Positions 7,577 through 14,124 of a stretch of DNA of 14,227 bases are shown here, one piece after another; position 1 is the first letter of the stretch, and each line of letters starts with the position of its first letter. The notes under the pieces are model-generated. The model was not told where the DNA came from. It worked only from the letters and a program-made list of their open reading frames with translations, and made no database searches. A program made the position numbers and the translations under genes. The DNA comes from CAIVND01 sp035532075. Lineage in GTDB: Bacteria; Actinomycetota; Acidimicrobiia; Acidimicrobiales; Bog-793. The stretch covers positions 1 through 14,227 of the forward strand of contig DATKRV010000086.1 of NCBI GenBank assembly GCA_035532075.1, read 5' to 3'.

Positions 7577-8191
7577 GTGGCCCACCGGCTGGCCGGCGGG
7601 CGCGTCGTTTCCATCTTCTCGGGGTCGGCCTCGCCGCGTTCGCATCCTACGGAGGCCTCGCGGTCGTCGCCTCGAACCCGGTGTCGGCCCAGGCGGCACC
7701 CGCATCGGGAGCGAGCGGATCCGCCCAACTCGCGTCGGCATTCCCGCCACCAAAGGTGCATCCGAAACACCAGGCGTCCGCCTACGCCTTTACTCCCACC
7801 GAGGGGCGACAGTTTTCCACACCGGCAATCTCTAACCCGTGGAGCTTCCTCGGGCCCCAGCCGATCACCGGCTCCTATTCGAAGGTCTCTGGACGGGTTG
7901 ACAGCCTCGCGGTTGACCCGACCAATGCTCAGCTGTCGCGTGTCTCGCTGCGTGGGCACGATCCGCCTCGGTCAGCAAGCGATCGTGATCGGCCACCGGG
8001 GCAAGAGGGTGATCCGTCGACGGACGATCATCCTCGAGGACCTTGCACACTTTTCCCTCGCTGCAGGTCACAGCGCCAAGATCCGCGTCGCGCTGCGGGC
8101 GCTCGCGGGCCACGAGCTGGCGCTGCGGCACCGGCTCGTCCTCTTGGTCACGATCCGAATCTCGGCAGCGAAGGGTATCGCGCTTGGGTAA
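7577..8191 (+). pseudogene. collapsed BNR/Asp-box type secreted protein (N- and C-terminal remnants)
   Basis: In the frame of 7681, translation from about 7600 gives a good signal peptide (FHLLGVGLAAFASYGGLAVV, then SNPVSAQAAPA) and then NPWSFLGPQPIT...SGRVDSLAVDPTNAQ. That is the usual opening of BNR/sialidase- or VPS10-like propellers (W..LGP.P...SGRV.A.AVDP.N). No ATG, GTG or TTG lies between the in-frame TGA at 7567 and the GTG at 7681, so the start lies in another frame (GTG 7577 is possible) or has been lost. From 7923 the homology-like signal moves to the frame of 7577: LSCRVSRCVGTIRLG, then AHFSLAAGHSAKIRVALRALAGHELALRH and VTIRIS, stop at 8189-8191. This is typical of the C-terminal Ig-like domain of such proteins. 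The hundreds of residues of propeller between them are absent. I read it as an internal deletion plus frameshift. The family call is from pattern memory, not a search. Confidence 0.6.
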
Positions 8192-8504
8192 CGACAAGGT
8201 CGTTCGAGTCCTTCCTCTGTGACTAAAACGTAGGGGCTCTCGTCAAAGAGTAGACGTGCTCGATATGCTCCCACGCACTGGCGGCTTGCTGAAATAGGAT
8301 TCACCTGACCCGACAGGCGTTCCTTGTGCCGCGCGCCCTCAAGAAATTCATGTCGCGCGTCATCGTCGGCGGCCGTGGTCTCTCCTCCTTGGCTGTGTGT
8401 CCGCCAGGGACTCTAAATTTGGCTGGTGCCAATGACCATATGCAGGCTGGCGATGTGAAGTTGTTCTGTGCGGGAGGGTTCCGCCATCGTCTCTCCGACT
8501 TGGT
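8192..8504. other. gene-poor stretch before the zinc-ribbon gene
   Basis: Nothing convincing is seen. A 60-codon plus-strand frame (8326-8508) ends in an ATGA overlap with the ATG at 8505, but its sequence has no recognisable feature. A TTCGAGT at 8210-8216 resembles a tRNA T-loop but lacks a pairing stem. Confidence 0.45.
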
Positions 8505-8720
8505 ATGACTATCATTCGGGGCGTGGCTGTACATTCTGGAGCTGAGAACCGTCGCACGCGTCGGGCGGAGACTTGGATCGATAAGTGCCGCTGCTGCTGG
8601 AAACCCCTCAAATTCGATCCCAATCAAGTCGAGGTAACTGGGCAGTTCACCTACTACCGTTGTCCGGAATGCGAAGGATCGTTCCCGATACGGCGACGGG
8701 ATACTGAGACGTTCAAGTAG
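8505..8720 (+). CDS. small zinc-ribbon protein
   Basis: A 71-residue basic protein with two CxxC knuckles, C28-R-C-C31 and C53-P-E-C56, separated by 21 residues including KPLKFDPNQVEVTGQFTYYR, the spacing and strand pattern of a zinc ribbon. An extra Cys30 sits inside the first knuckle. There is no signal peptide; it is probably a cytoplasmic nucleic-acid or protein-binding accessory. The start is uncertain: ATG 8505 has no ribosome binding site, while GTG 8523 has TATCAT (8510-8515) 7 nt upstream, resembling the leaderless pattern of other genes here; the Cys motifs are kept either way. An antisense frame (8301-8732) lacks any such motif. A short GATAG-AGAT-CTATC hairpin followed by ATCTTTT lies just downstream. 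No family name recognised. Confidence 0.6.
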   Translation: MTIIRGVAVHSGAENRRTRRAETWIDKCRCCWKPLKFDPNQVEVTGQFTYYRCPECEGSFPIRRRDTETFK

Positions 8721-8739
8721 GGCTTCGGTCAATCCAACG

Positions 8740-8759
8740 ATAGAGATCTATCATCTTTT
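8740..8759 (+). terminator. possible weak terminator after the zinc-ribbon gene
   Basis: GATAG and CTATC arms around AGAT are followed by ATCTTTT about 20-35 nt after the stop codon. The stem is only 5 A/T-rich pairs, so this is tentative. Confidence 0.25.
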
Positions 8760-8840
8760 GCAGGTTGTGTCACCCGCCACCATCATGGGACCAGTCGACC
8801 CTGTACCCTTTTGCGCCCTCGTTGATAAAACGACAACAGT

Positions 8841-8860
8841 CACTCACGAGAACATGAGTG
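8841..8860. promoter_or_regulatory. inverted repeat upstream of the secreted-protein pair
   Basis: CACTCA (8841-8846) and TGAGTG (8855-8860) are perfect complements with an 8-nt spacer, about 130 nt before the start at 8989, in the 268-nt non-coding gap. It has the shape of a dimer-binding operator; function is inference. Confidence 0.3.
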
Positions 8861-8976
8861 GACCAGGCCACACGCGTCGGGCGCGGTTCGGGTACGTACC
8901 CTCAACTCCACAAAAGGGGCTGGTGGTGAGAGAATACGGAAGGCAGGAATCGCCACCGAAATTATTGCCCGAGCGT

Positions 8977-8982
8977 TAGATT
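8977..8982 (+). promoter_or_regulatory. TANNNT -10-like element for the secreted-protein pair
   Basis: TAGATT, 6-nt spacer TGAGCG, then ATG 8989. An in-frame TGA at 8983 fixes the start as the first possible ATG. Same spacing as at dapD, MFS, DUF6629-like and NAGPA-like genes. Confidence 0.5.
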
Positions 8983-8988
8983 TGAGCG

Positions 8989-10155
8989 ATGCGTTTTCGG
9001 CCCCGGTCTCTCGCGACATGCGTTGCTGCGATGGTCTTTTTGGGATACGACATGGCGCTTTCTGGCCTCGCCCAAGTCGTCCCATCGGTACGTTCCGTCG
9101 CATTGCCAGCGAATCTCTATTTCGCCTCGATCGCCGTTGATGACCAGAACCTCGTGCTATCGGGAACCGCAACCCAAGATGGGGACCAAGGAGTTGCGTG
9201 TGTTATGGCAAAGGTCGAATTGACGAACCTGTCGGTCAAGAACCTACTCGAGCCTCGTTGCGATGACCCGCGACTCTCTGCCGCACCGATTGTCGCGGTC
9301 CAGCAGTACTCACCGTCAATGCAGTCAAGGGTTAGAATCGCCCGGATCGATCCCAAAACGGGGCATCTGGACGTCGGGTCGGTTGTCGTGACATACACAC
9401 AGCTTTCGGACTCCCATCTCGAAGTTGCACAGGGCCCCGGCTATCTCTGGCTATACGCACCCATTACATCAAAGGGCGCACAGGCACTTCGTATCTCGGA
9501 CGCGACCGGAGCGGTATTGCAAGACACGGTCATCTCCCCAGCGATGGACCGCCCCGTCATCGCTGCAAATGCCAACGGTCTCTTCCTCGCGCAGGCAGGC
9601 AACTCGGGCTTCCTTGGCTCGTCGCGACAGAACTCTTCGACGGCTATTTTCCGCCTCGGCATCGGAACCAATCAGGTGGAGCCCTTCGATGTGCCAAGTG
9701 GTACTCCCTTTCAGGGGTTTATCTCATGGATGACCGGTTCTGGGAACTCGCTCTGGGCAGATGTCTGTCCGCGTCCAATCGATGCCATCGCGTGCAAGAT
9801 CACGCGTTTTGTCGGCATCACCGGGACCCCGGTGTATGCGACCACCGATTCTGAGGGCAACGGTGGCGCGGGATGGGTAGTCGGGAATGGCACAACTGGG
9901 TTGTACTCCGCTGTGCCCGTTGGTTCCCCCGAGACCACTTTGTATAGAGTCGTGCGGATTGACCCGAATAATGGGAATATCTCCACGCTCGCGACCGTGA
10001 CGCTCCCCGACTTTTACAACGGCAATGCTGACCATGGTGCTCAAAGCTCCATCGTTGCCGACGGCGCGCTCTACCTCCTTGGGCCGCCGACGGGTCCCGC
10101 AGGCGGTTCACTTCCCGGCCGTCTGTATCGCATTGCGCTCGGTGGCGCATCGTGA
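8989..10155 (+). CDS. secreted protein of unknown function, probably beta-propeller-like
   Basis: The 388-residue product begins with a signal peptide (MRFRPRSLATCVAAMVFLGYDMALSGLA, likely cleavage near SGLA/QV). The rest is beta-rich, with recurring blocks such as SIAVDDQNLVLSG, RIARIDPKTGHLDVG, GPGYLWLYAP, ALRISDATGAVLQDT and YRVVRIDPNNGNISTLATV; R..(R)IDP..G and a strand-turn-strand pattern at about 40-60 residue spacing suggest a propeller of the streptogramin-lyase/NHL/PQQ-like shape. Four Cys outside the signal (two in GVAC...EPRC, two in DVC...IAC) could form two disulfides. I do not recognise a named family or active site. A GTGA overlap couples it to the next gene, so both are probably made together and exported. 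Confidence 0.75.
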   Translation: MRFRPRSLATCVAAMVFLGYDMALSGLAQVVPSVRSVALPANLYFASIAVDDQNLVLSGTATQDGDQGVACVMAKVELTNLSVKNLLEPRCDDPRLSAAPIVAVQQYSPSMQSRVRIARIDPKTGHLDVGSVVVTYTQLSDSHLEVAQGPGYLWLYAPITSKGAQALRISDATGAVLQDTVISPAMDRPVIAANANGLFLAQAGNSGFLGSSRQNSSTAIFRLGIGTNQVEPFDVPSGTPFQGFISWMTGSGNSLWADVCPRPIDAIACKITRFVGITGTPVYATTDSEGNGGAGWVVGNGTTGLYSAVPVGSPETTLYRVVRIDPNNGNISTLATVTLPDFYNGNADHGAQSSIVADGALYLLGPPTGPAGGSLPGRLYRIALGGAS

Positions 10156-11180
10156 GATCCGCATGGCGACGCGCGCGCTTTTGCAGGCATCCGCTTACTG
10201 GAGCAGTCCTCGCATTCGTAATCGCAACGACGATCCCAGCGGCTAGCGCCAGCATTACGGCGACGCGTGGCCAATGGTCAAGTGGAACAGACAGCGGTGT
10301 TGGCTCGGCGACTGCTGTCTCGTGCGCATCGTCGCAATTTTGCGAAGCAGTTGGTTTTACAACGGGCATTGATGCTGCGGCGCAATTCAATGGCAAGAGA
10401 TGGATGGGCGCCAAGACGATTGCGAAGTACTCGGGAGTCGTCACATCGCTGTCGTGTCCAGTCAACGGTTGGTGCGCGGCAATTACTGATCTCGCAGATG
10501 TAACGACACTCCGCAACGGCCGCTGGTCGAAGCTCATCCCGGTCGATCCAAGTCCAGATCCGCCCTATCCGGGGATAGTGGCCGCGCTTTCGTGTACCGC
10601 GCCAACCTTCTGCGTTGCAGTCGACGCGCGAGGGATGTCGGAAACCTATAACGGGTCACGCTGGTCAAAGCCCCGTCTCATAGATCGCGACAATCCGATC
10701 AATGATGTTTCCTGCGGAGCTTTGGAACACTGCGTCGTAATAGATGGGTTTGGGCGCGTACTGAACTTCGATGACGGTCGATGGTCGGTACCGCTCGGCA
10801 TCGACCATGCGGCGCTCACTGGCGTCTCGTGTGCAACAGCGACATCGTGTGTTGCAGTTGACCTATTTGGTCGGACGATCAGCTTGAACGGCGGGAGGTG
10901 GGGCCCGCCTACGTCGACTGACATGGCCTCCGCGACACCGCTTTCGATCTCCTGTCCAACTGCAGGGAATTGCATCGTCGCGGACGCAGCCGGCCGTGGC
11001 TTCTTCCGATCCAGGGGAAGGTGGATCGGGCCGAAACTGATCGATGATTCGCTTGGTGTGTCGTTCGACGCGGTGAATTTGGTCGATGTGGCGTGCGTCC
11101 ACGGCTCGCAGGGTCCGTGTGTCGCTGTCGATTCGGCCGGCAACGCGACCGAGAACAATACACCGTTCCTCGTGAAATAA
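10152..11180 (+). CDS. secreted seven-repeat Cys-pair protein, predicted beta-propeller
   Basis: Starts at GTG 10152, overlapping the previous stop by 4 nt (GTGA), so translation is probably coupled. The signal peptide (basic n-region, then GAVLAFVIATTIPAASAS) is followed by seven repeats of about 40 residues with the pattern (V/L/I)-(S/A)-C-x4-7-C-(V)AVD-x2-G......N-G-RW-x-x-P..ID. Cys pairs are at about 58/64, 102/108, 148/154, 188/194, 228/233, 268/274 and 315/323. Conserved Trp of each blade are at 84, 125, 171, 211, 250 and 291. The seventh repeat lacks the RW strand, whereas a GQW strand stands alone before repeat 1 (residues 40-42), which fits velcro closure of a seven-bladed propeller. 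Such repeats are common in secreted actinobacterial proteins of unknown function. No catalytic motif seen. Confidence 0.82.
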   Translation: MRSAWRRARFCRHPLTGAVLAFVIATTIPAASASITATRGQWSSGTDSGVGSATAVSCASSQFCEAVGFTTGIDAAAQFNGKRWMGAKTIAKYSGVVTSLSCPVNGWCAAITDLADVTTLRNGRWSKLIPVDPSPDPPYPGIVAALSCTAPTFCVAVDARGMSETYNGSRWSKPRLIDRDNPINDVSCGALEHCVVIDGFGRVLNFDDGRWSVPLGIDHAALTGVSCATATSCVAVDLFGRTISLNGGRWGPPTSTDMASATPLSISCPTAGNCIVADAAGRGFFRSRGRWIGPKLIDDSLGVSFDAVNLVDVACVHGSQGPCVAVDSAGNATENNTPFLVK

Positions 11181-11226
11181 TGTCGACGGCTTTTCTAGAC
11201 TGGGAGGACCCCAAAGATCGCGCCGC

Positions 11227-11259
11227 GTTCACTCGGGGATGCGTGTTCACTCGGGGATG
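11227..11259. repeat. 18-bp tandem duplication across the stop of the VOC gene
   Basis: GTTCACTCGGGGATG occurs at 11227-11241 and 11245-11259, period 18. On the minus strand each copy reads ATC CCC GAG TGA, so the VOC stop codon and the three codons before it are duplicated in frame directly downstream. Confidence 0.9.
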
Positions 11260-11618
11260 AGGGTGGTCACACAGAACGGGTGGCCGGCCGGGTCGATGAG
11301 GACTCGCCAGCCATCGGGGCGCGGCTGGTCGTCGGCTTTGGTCGCTCCGGCCGCGATGGCGAAATCTTCTGCAACCGCCAGGTCGGCGACAGCGAAGTCG
11401 AGGTGGACTTGCTGGGGAACGTTGGATTCGGGCCAGGTCGGCGGGCGGTAGTTCTCTATTTTCTGCATCGACAGCCAGAGGCCATCGAGACGGACGGCGG
11501 CGAACCCTTCGGAGTCATACGCGACTTCGACGCCGAGCAGCGTCGCGTAGAACCGGGCGAGAGCGGAGGGATCGGGGCAGTCGAGCGACACCGAGCCGAG
11601 CCGGATGGGAGCGGTCAT
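11247..11618 (-). CDS. VOC-fold (glyoxalase/bleomycin-resistance-like) protein
   Basis: A 123-residue single VOC protein with two beta-alpha-beta3 modules. The first opens with IRLGSVSLDCPDPSALARFYATLLG and includes AAVRLDGLWLSMQ. The second is QQVHLDFAVADLAVAEDFAIAAGA, ending WRVLIDPAGHPFCVTTLIP. The conserved His in VHLDFAV and the DPAGHPFC segment match the usual VOC arrangement; metal binding is possible but the substrate cannot be told. The ATG at 11618 is chosen over an upstream in-frame start (11654) because AAGGAGGT ends 7 nt before it. This is the only textbook Shine-Dalgarno in the window, and the gene and its flank look more GC-rich than their surroundings, so separate ancestry is possible. 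It converges on the propeller gene. Confidence 0.9.
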   Translation of the reverse strand: MTAPIRLGSVSLDCPDPSALARFYATLLGVEVAYDSEGFAAVRLDGLWLSMQKIENYRPPTWPESNVPQQVHLDFAVADLAVAEDFAIAAGATKADDQPRPDGWRVLIDPAGHPFCVTTLIPE

Positions 11619-11625
11619 GGATGCG

Positions 11626-11633
11626 ACCTCCTT
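11626..11633 (-). promoter_or_regulatory. strong Shine-Dalgarno for the VOC gene
   Basis: AAGGAGGT on the minus strand, 7 nt before the ATG at 11618. It settles the start and contrasts with the leaderless-looking neighbours. Confidence 0.85.
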
Positions 11634-11727
11634 CTCATGGCGCCGACAGGCCATTTCCGCGAGCGCCCCGCATCCAACGCTACAGGGTGGCCCGGCCAGG
11701 TCGCGTCCGTAATTCGAGCGAGGATAC

Positions 11728-11982
11728 CTACATGACAGACACCGCCGCGCGCACGGCGCTGCCCTTGGGCTCGGTCCAGGCCCGGCTCTCGAATGAATCC
11801 GGCGCGGACCATTCGAGCAGCGCCACCGAGCCTCTCTGGGGCGCGCCGTGATGAGCGATTTCTTTGTGCGATACCCGTCCGTCGAGAGTCCGTGACACCG
11901 TGGCGATCAGACAGCCAAGATGACCAGTCTGCTCTGGTCGGACACCGAAGTCTCTTGGTGAGCCTTTGAGTCTGCAGGTCAA
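11728..11982 (-). CDS. unrecognised small ORF, possibly a gene fragment
   Basis: 84 codons from a TTG start. The C-terminal half (HHGAPQRGSVALLEWSAP and then DSFESRAWTEPKGSAVRAAV) has protein-like composition and GC-ending codons, unlike the first 25 residues, so it may be the tail of a lost gene. There is no good start signal, and an antisense frame covers part of it. I do not recognise it. Confidence 0.25.
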   Translation of the reverse strand: MTCRLKGSPRDFGVRPEQTGHLGCLIATVSRTLDGRVSHKEIAHHGAPQRGSVALLEWSAPDSFESRAWTEPKGSAVRAAVSVM

Positions 11983-12009
11983 TACCGTTGTGCCGAGCTC
12001 GCAGGAGAA

Positions 12010-12475
12010 TCATGAAATATCGCCATCGCCTGCGATCATCAGACCTCTGCACATTTCGCTCGCAGCAGAACGGACTCCGAGGTATCGAGAGAGGAGTGAA
12101 CGGAGGGTATTGTTCATCTCCACCGTGTCGAAGACGACGTCTCGAAGCTCGACGCCGCGTTTACGCACGAAGTCGCGCGCAACTGGCTTGCCAGGTGCAG
12201 GCGTTTACATTTCATGCCACACCGGCAGATTTGTCGTTGCAGATCCTCGTTGCGCGCTGATCCAACGATACTCTGAACATTCGATGTTGCAGCATTGAGG
12301 GTGTCAGTGCCCTTATCGAGGTGATCTTGGAGTAAGTCCCGTTTCACACCGATGATCGACTCCCGTACCACTGCGCTCCTATCTGGAGGACCAGATTGAT
12401 CCATGACGACAGATTGGATGCGCCTCACGAAACCAAGGAGTTTCGGCAGCGCTCCAAGCTCGGCATGATTTGAGT
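12010..12475 (-). pseudogene. possible decayed gene of unknown family, in two frames
   Basis: On the minus strand the frame ending at 12114 reads coding-like from about 12475 to 12210 (for example VVRESIIGVKRDLLQDHL and GTDTLNAATSNVQSIVG). The coding-like signal then moves to a second frame, open from 12204 to the TGA at 12010-12012: KPVARDFVRKRGVELRDVVF, DTVEMNNTLRSLLSRYLGVRS. No start signal is present at either part. A frameshifted remnant explains this, but the two frames could also be unrelated or chance. No family recognised. Confidence 0.3.
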
Positions 12476-12502
12476 GCAGGAAGCGTGGCCAGGGCACGAA
12501 AT

Positions 12503-13630
12503 TTATCCGCGCGGTGCGAGTCGCTCCGACATTGTGATGAAGTCGCGTGCCCACCAAGGTTCGAAGAACGTCCATGGTCCCTGCACGGTCGTCGAAACGA
12601 GCTTGCTCCCGTTGGAGGGCGCGGCAAGACCGCCTGGAATAGAGGGGTCATACGCAGTGAAGTCGGGCCAGGCGGGATTGATATCGAGCTGCATGCCCCG
12701 AACAACGCCCGCGCGCACAAGGAGCTGCGCGAGCTGCATTGGATCAAGAGCCGGACCGGCACAGTAGACGAGGGCGCCGTCAGCGGTAACGCCGACCCCG
12801 GAACGCCATTGATGTTCAACGCCCGGCACCGCGCCGGCACAAGAGGTCGCGCCACACGTCGCCCCCCAGATCTGCCAGTTAGGGCTTGCCGCTAGAGATG
12901 TGGGTCGGCCGTTTTCGACGAGTGGGGCCAGGTTCTGGCGAACCGCGACGACCGAGGGCGTCATCTTGAAATTCTTTCCCCAAACGCCTACCTTGACGCT
13001 CCCATCGGCATAGATGACCAGCGAAGCGGCCCCTGGTAGCAGCGGGTCAATCATTCGGCCTTCGGTGTAGTAGCCACCCCTGGCAACCTTCATGGCGAAG
13101 CCGCCATTGAACGCCGCCACCAGTGAGGCAGCCTGTGCGGGCTCGATTGGCGCAGTGAAGCGAAAAGGGCCTCCACCGGGGCTAATTGAACCTGAATAGA
13201 GCCGCGCGGACAAAAGCCGAGTGTCCATCCACGCGATCCCGGCGACCTGCTCGCCCCCAGGTGGGACGAGTGTGGTCTTGTAGATCGCAGCCTCCCCACG
13301 GACTAGACGACCAGTTGGACTCCACATTCCCTCTCGCGCAACAACGGACCCATGAAACGGTGTGAGCGGCGCCGGGGTAGGCAAACTTCGCCTGAGCCTG
13401 CCCATCTTCATCCGACGGTCGCGTGTTGAGCGTCTCACGGTAATAGGCGTAACCACGTTCGACAGCCACAGAGGGAAAGCAGGAGATGTCGCTCGGTCGG
13501 AGCCTCGAGTGCGCCCGATGTCTGTTGGCTTTACGGCAGTGCTTGGCGCTATCGCCAGAGAGACGAAAAAGAGCGCTGGCAAAAGAGACATCAGTCTTAT
13601 TCCGCCACGGCGAAGTATAACGGTGACCAT
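12503..13630 (-). CDS. secreted phosphodiester glycosidase (NAGPA/DUF2233) family protein
   Basis: The 375-residue product has a basic n-region (RRGGIR) and hydrophobic core (LLPALFFVSLAIAPSTA), so it is exported or lipid-anchored. Residues about 110-365 form the NAGPA domain: AAFNGGFAM (172-180), GGYYTEGR (185-191), GAASLVIYADGSVKVGVWG, WRSGVGVTADGALVYCAG (275-292) and MQLDINPAWPDF (313-324). The last replaces the LDGGGS of NAGPA-type enzymes with LDINPAW, a form I associate with an actinobacterial subgroup. Members remove alpha-N-acetylglucosamine from phosphodiesters in animals and act on cell-wall or exopolysaccharide phosphodiesters in bacteria; the substrate here is unknown. ATG 13630 is preferred over ATG 13591 because it keeps the positive charges of the signal peptide and has TAGCAT 6 nt upstream. 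Confidence 0.88.
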   Translation of the reverse strand: MVTVILRRGGIRLMSLLPALFFVSLAIAPSTAVKPTDIGRTRGSDRATSPAFPLWLSNVVTPITVRRSTRDRRMKMGRLRRSLPTPAPLTPFHGSVVAREGMWSPTGRLVRGEAAIYKTTLVPPGGEQVAGIAWMDTRLLSARLYSGSISPGGGPFRFTAPIEPAQAASLVAAFNGGFAMKVARGGYYTEGRMIDPLLPGAASLVIYADGSVKVGVWGKNFKMTPSVVAVRQNLAPLVENGRPTSLAASPNWQIWGATCGATSCAGAVPGVEHQWRSGVGVTADGALVYCAGPALDPMQLAQLLVRAGVVRGMQLDINPAWPDFTAYDPSIPGGLAAPSNGSKLVSTTVQGPWTFFEPWWARDFITMSERLAPRG

Positions 13631-13636
13631 TCATTC

Positions 13637-13642
13637 ATGCTA
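13637..13642 (-). promoter_or_regulatory. TANNNT -10-like element for the NAGPA-family gene
   Basis: On the minus strand TAGCAT, 6-nt spacer GAATGA, ATG 13630. A GATAAT hexamer (13649-13654) lies 12 nt further upstream as an alternative -10. The element is one arm of the short dyad ATGCT-AACG-AGCAT (13637-13650), which could be an operator. Confidence 0.5.
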
Positions 13643-14124
13643 ACGAGCATTATCGGGGCCAGAGGTAGCCATGCCAGACCGTAAATTTCTCTGATCGATG
13701 TCTTGGACCCTGAAGATGACAGGTCTGTCGCAGCCAACCAGGGGAGCCCGTACGCTGTAGATAGTTTGCTTTGGAAGAATCGGCCGATTTTAAAAGCACT
13801 CGCGGTCTTATAAAACAAACTATTTCCCTGCCACTACCAGTTCCGCCAATTCCTTAACTCTCACTAGGTGCGTGGGTCAGAACCTCTGATCCACGCCTTC
13901 GCCCGTCATCGTATGATCGCTTAAGATTCGCGATTTTCCTTGTCATCGACGATACTTGAGAGGCGAGTACACCCCGCCAGACGACAAGGGTGTTCGTGCG
14001 CTGCTCTCTCAATGGGACTTGGCCCGACACATGCAAGGTGTCATTCTCAATAGAACAACATGATTGGAAGCCACCCCAGTGTCACTGGCAAGAGCACGAT
14101 GTAGCAGAGAGGGAGAAAGTTGTC
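13643..14124. other. intergenic stretch with inverted repeats
   Basis: No convincing gene. A 73-codon minus frame (13597-13818) overlaps the NAGPA start and begins at TTG with no signal; it is probably chance. The part around 13760-13860 is AT-rich and holds ATAGTTTG (13761-13768) facing CAAACTAT (13816-13823). The hairpin at 13870-13896 and the palindrome CCAGTGTCACTGG at 14076-14088 follow. Confidence 0.5.
13870..13896. repeat. 12-bp-stem hairpin
   Basis: GCGTGGGTCAGA (13870-13881) pairs with TCTGATCCACGC (13885-13896) around ACC; eleven Watson-Crick pairs and one G-U. There is no T-run on either side, so a factor-independent terminator of the classical kind is unlikely. It could end a minus-strand transcript entering from the right, act as an operator, or be a structured RNA. 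Confidence 0.65.

Larger units (their letters stand above)
11619..12502. other. gene-poor, probably decayed stretch
   Basis: Nearly 900 bases without a convincing gene. Apart from the VOC ribosome binding site it holds an 84-codon minus-strand frame (11728-11982) and, further right, a two-frame coding-like remnant (12010-12475 approx.), both listed separately. A 39-codon plus-strand frame from ATG 11731 has no recognisable content. No repeats marking an insertion sequence were found by eye. Confidence 0.45.

Noticed and set aside
8205..8225. tRNA T-arm look-alike (GTTCGAGTC)
   Set aside because: The bases around TTCGAGT cannot form a 5-bp T stem, and no D-arm, anticodon arm or acceptor stem lies upstream.
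8301..8732. 143-codon minus-strand frame opposite the zinc-ribbon gene
   Set aside because: No recognisable motif, low-complexity Arg/Pro/Ser composition; the plus strand shows two CxxC knuckles at ribbon spacing.
12470..12895. 141-codon plus-strand frame opposite the NAGPA-family gene
   Set aside because: Shadow of a well-supported minus-strand gene with domain motifs; no motif of its own.
13597..13818. 73-codon minus-strand ORF upstream of and overlapping the NAGPA-family gene
   Set aside because: TTG start without signal, overlap with the better supported gene start at 13630, and no recognised domain; a NAGPA start at 13591 would lose the charged n-region of its signal peptide.
13761..13823. 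8-bp inverted repeats ATAGTTTG / CAAACTAT as insertion-sequence ends
   Set aside because: Only 47 bases between them, no transposase or target duplication; 8-bp complements at this distance are easily accidental in AT-rich DNA.
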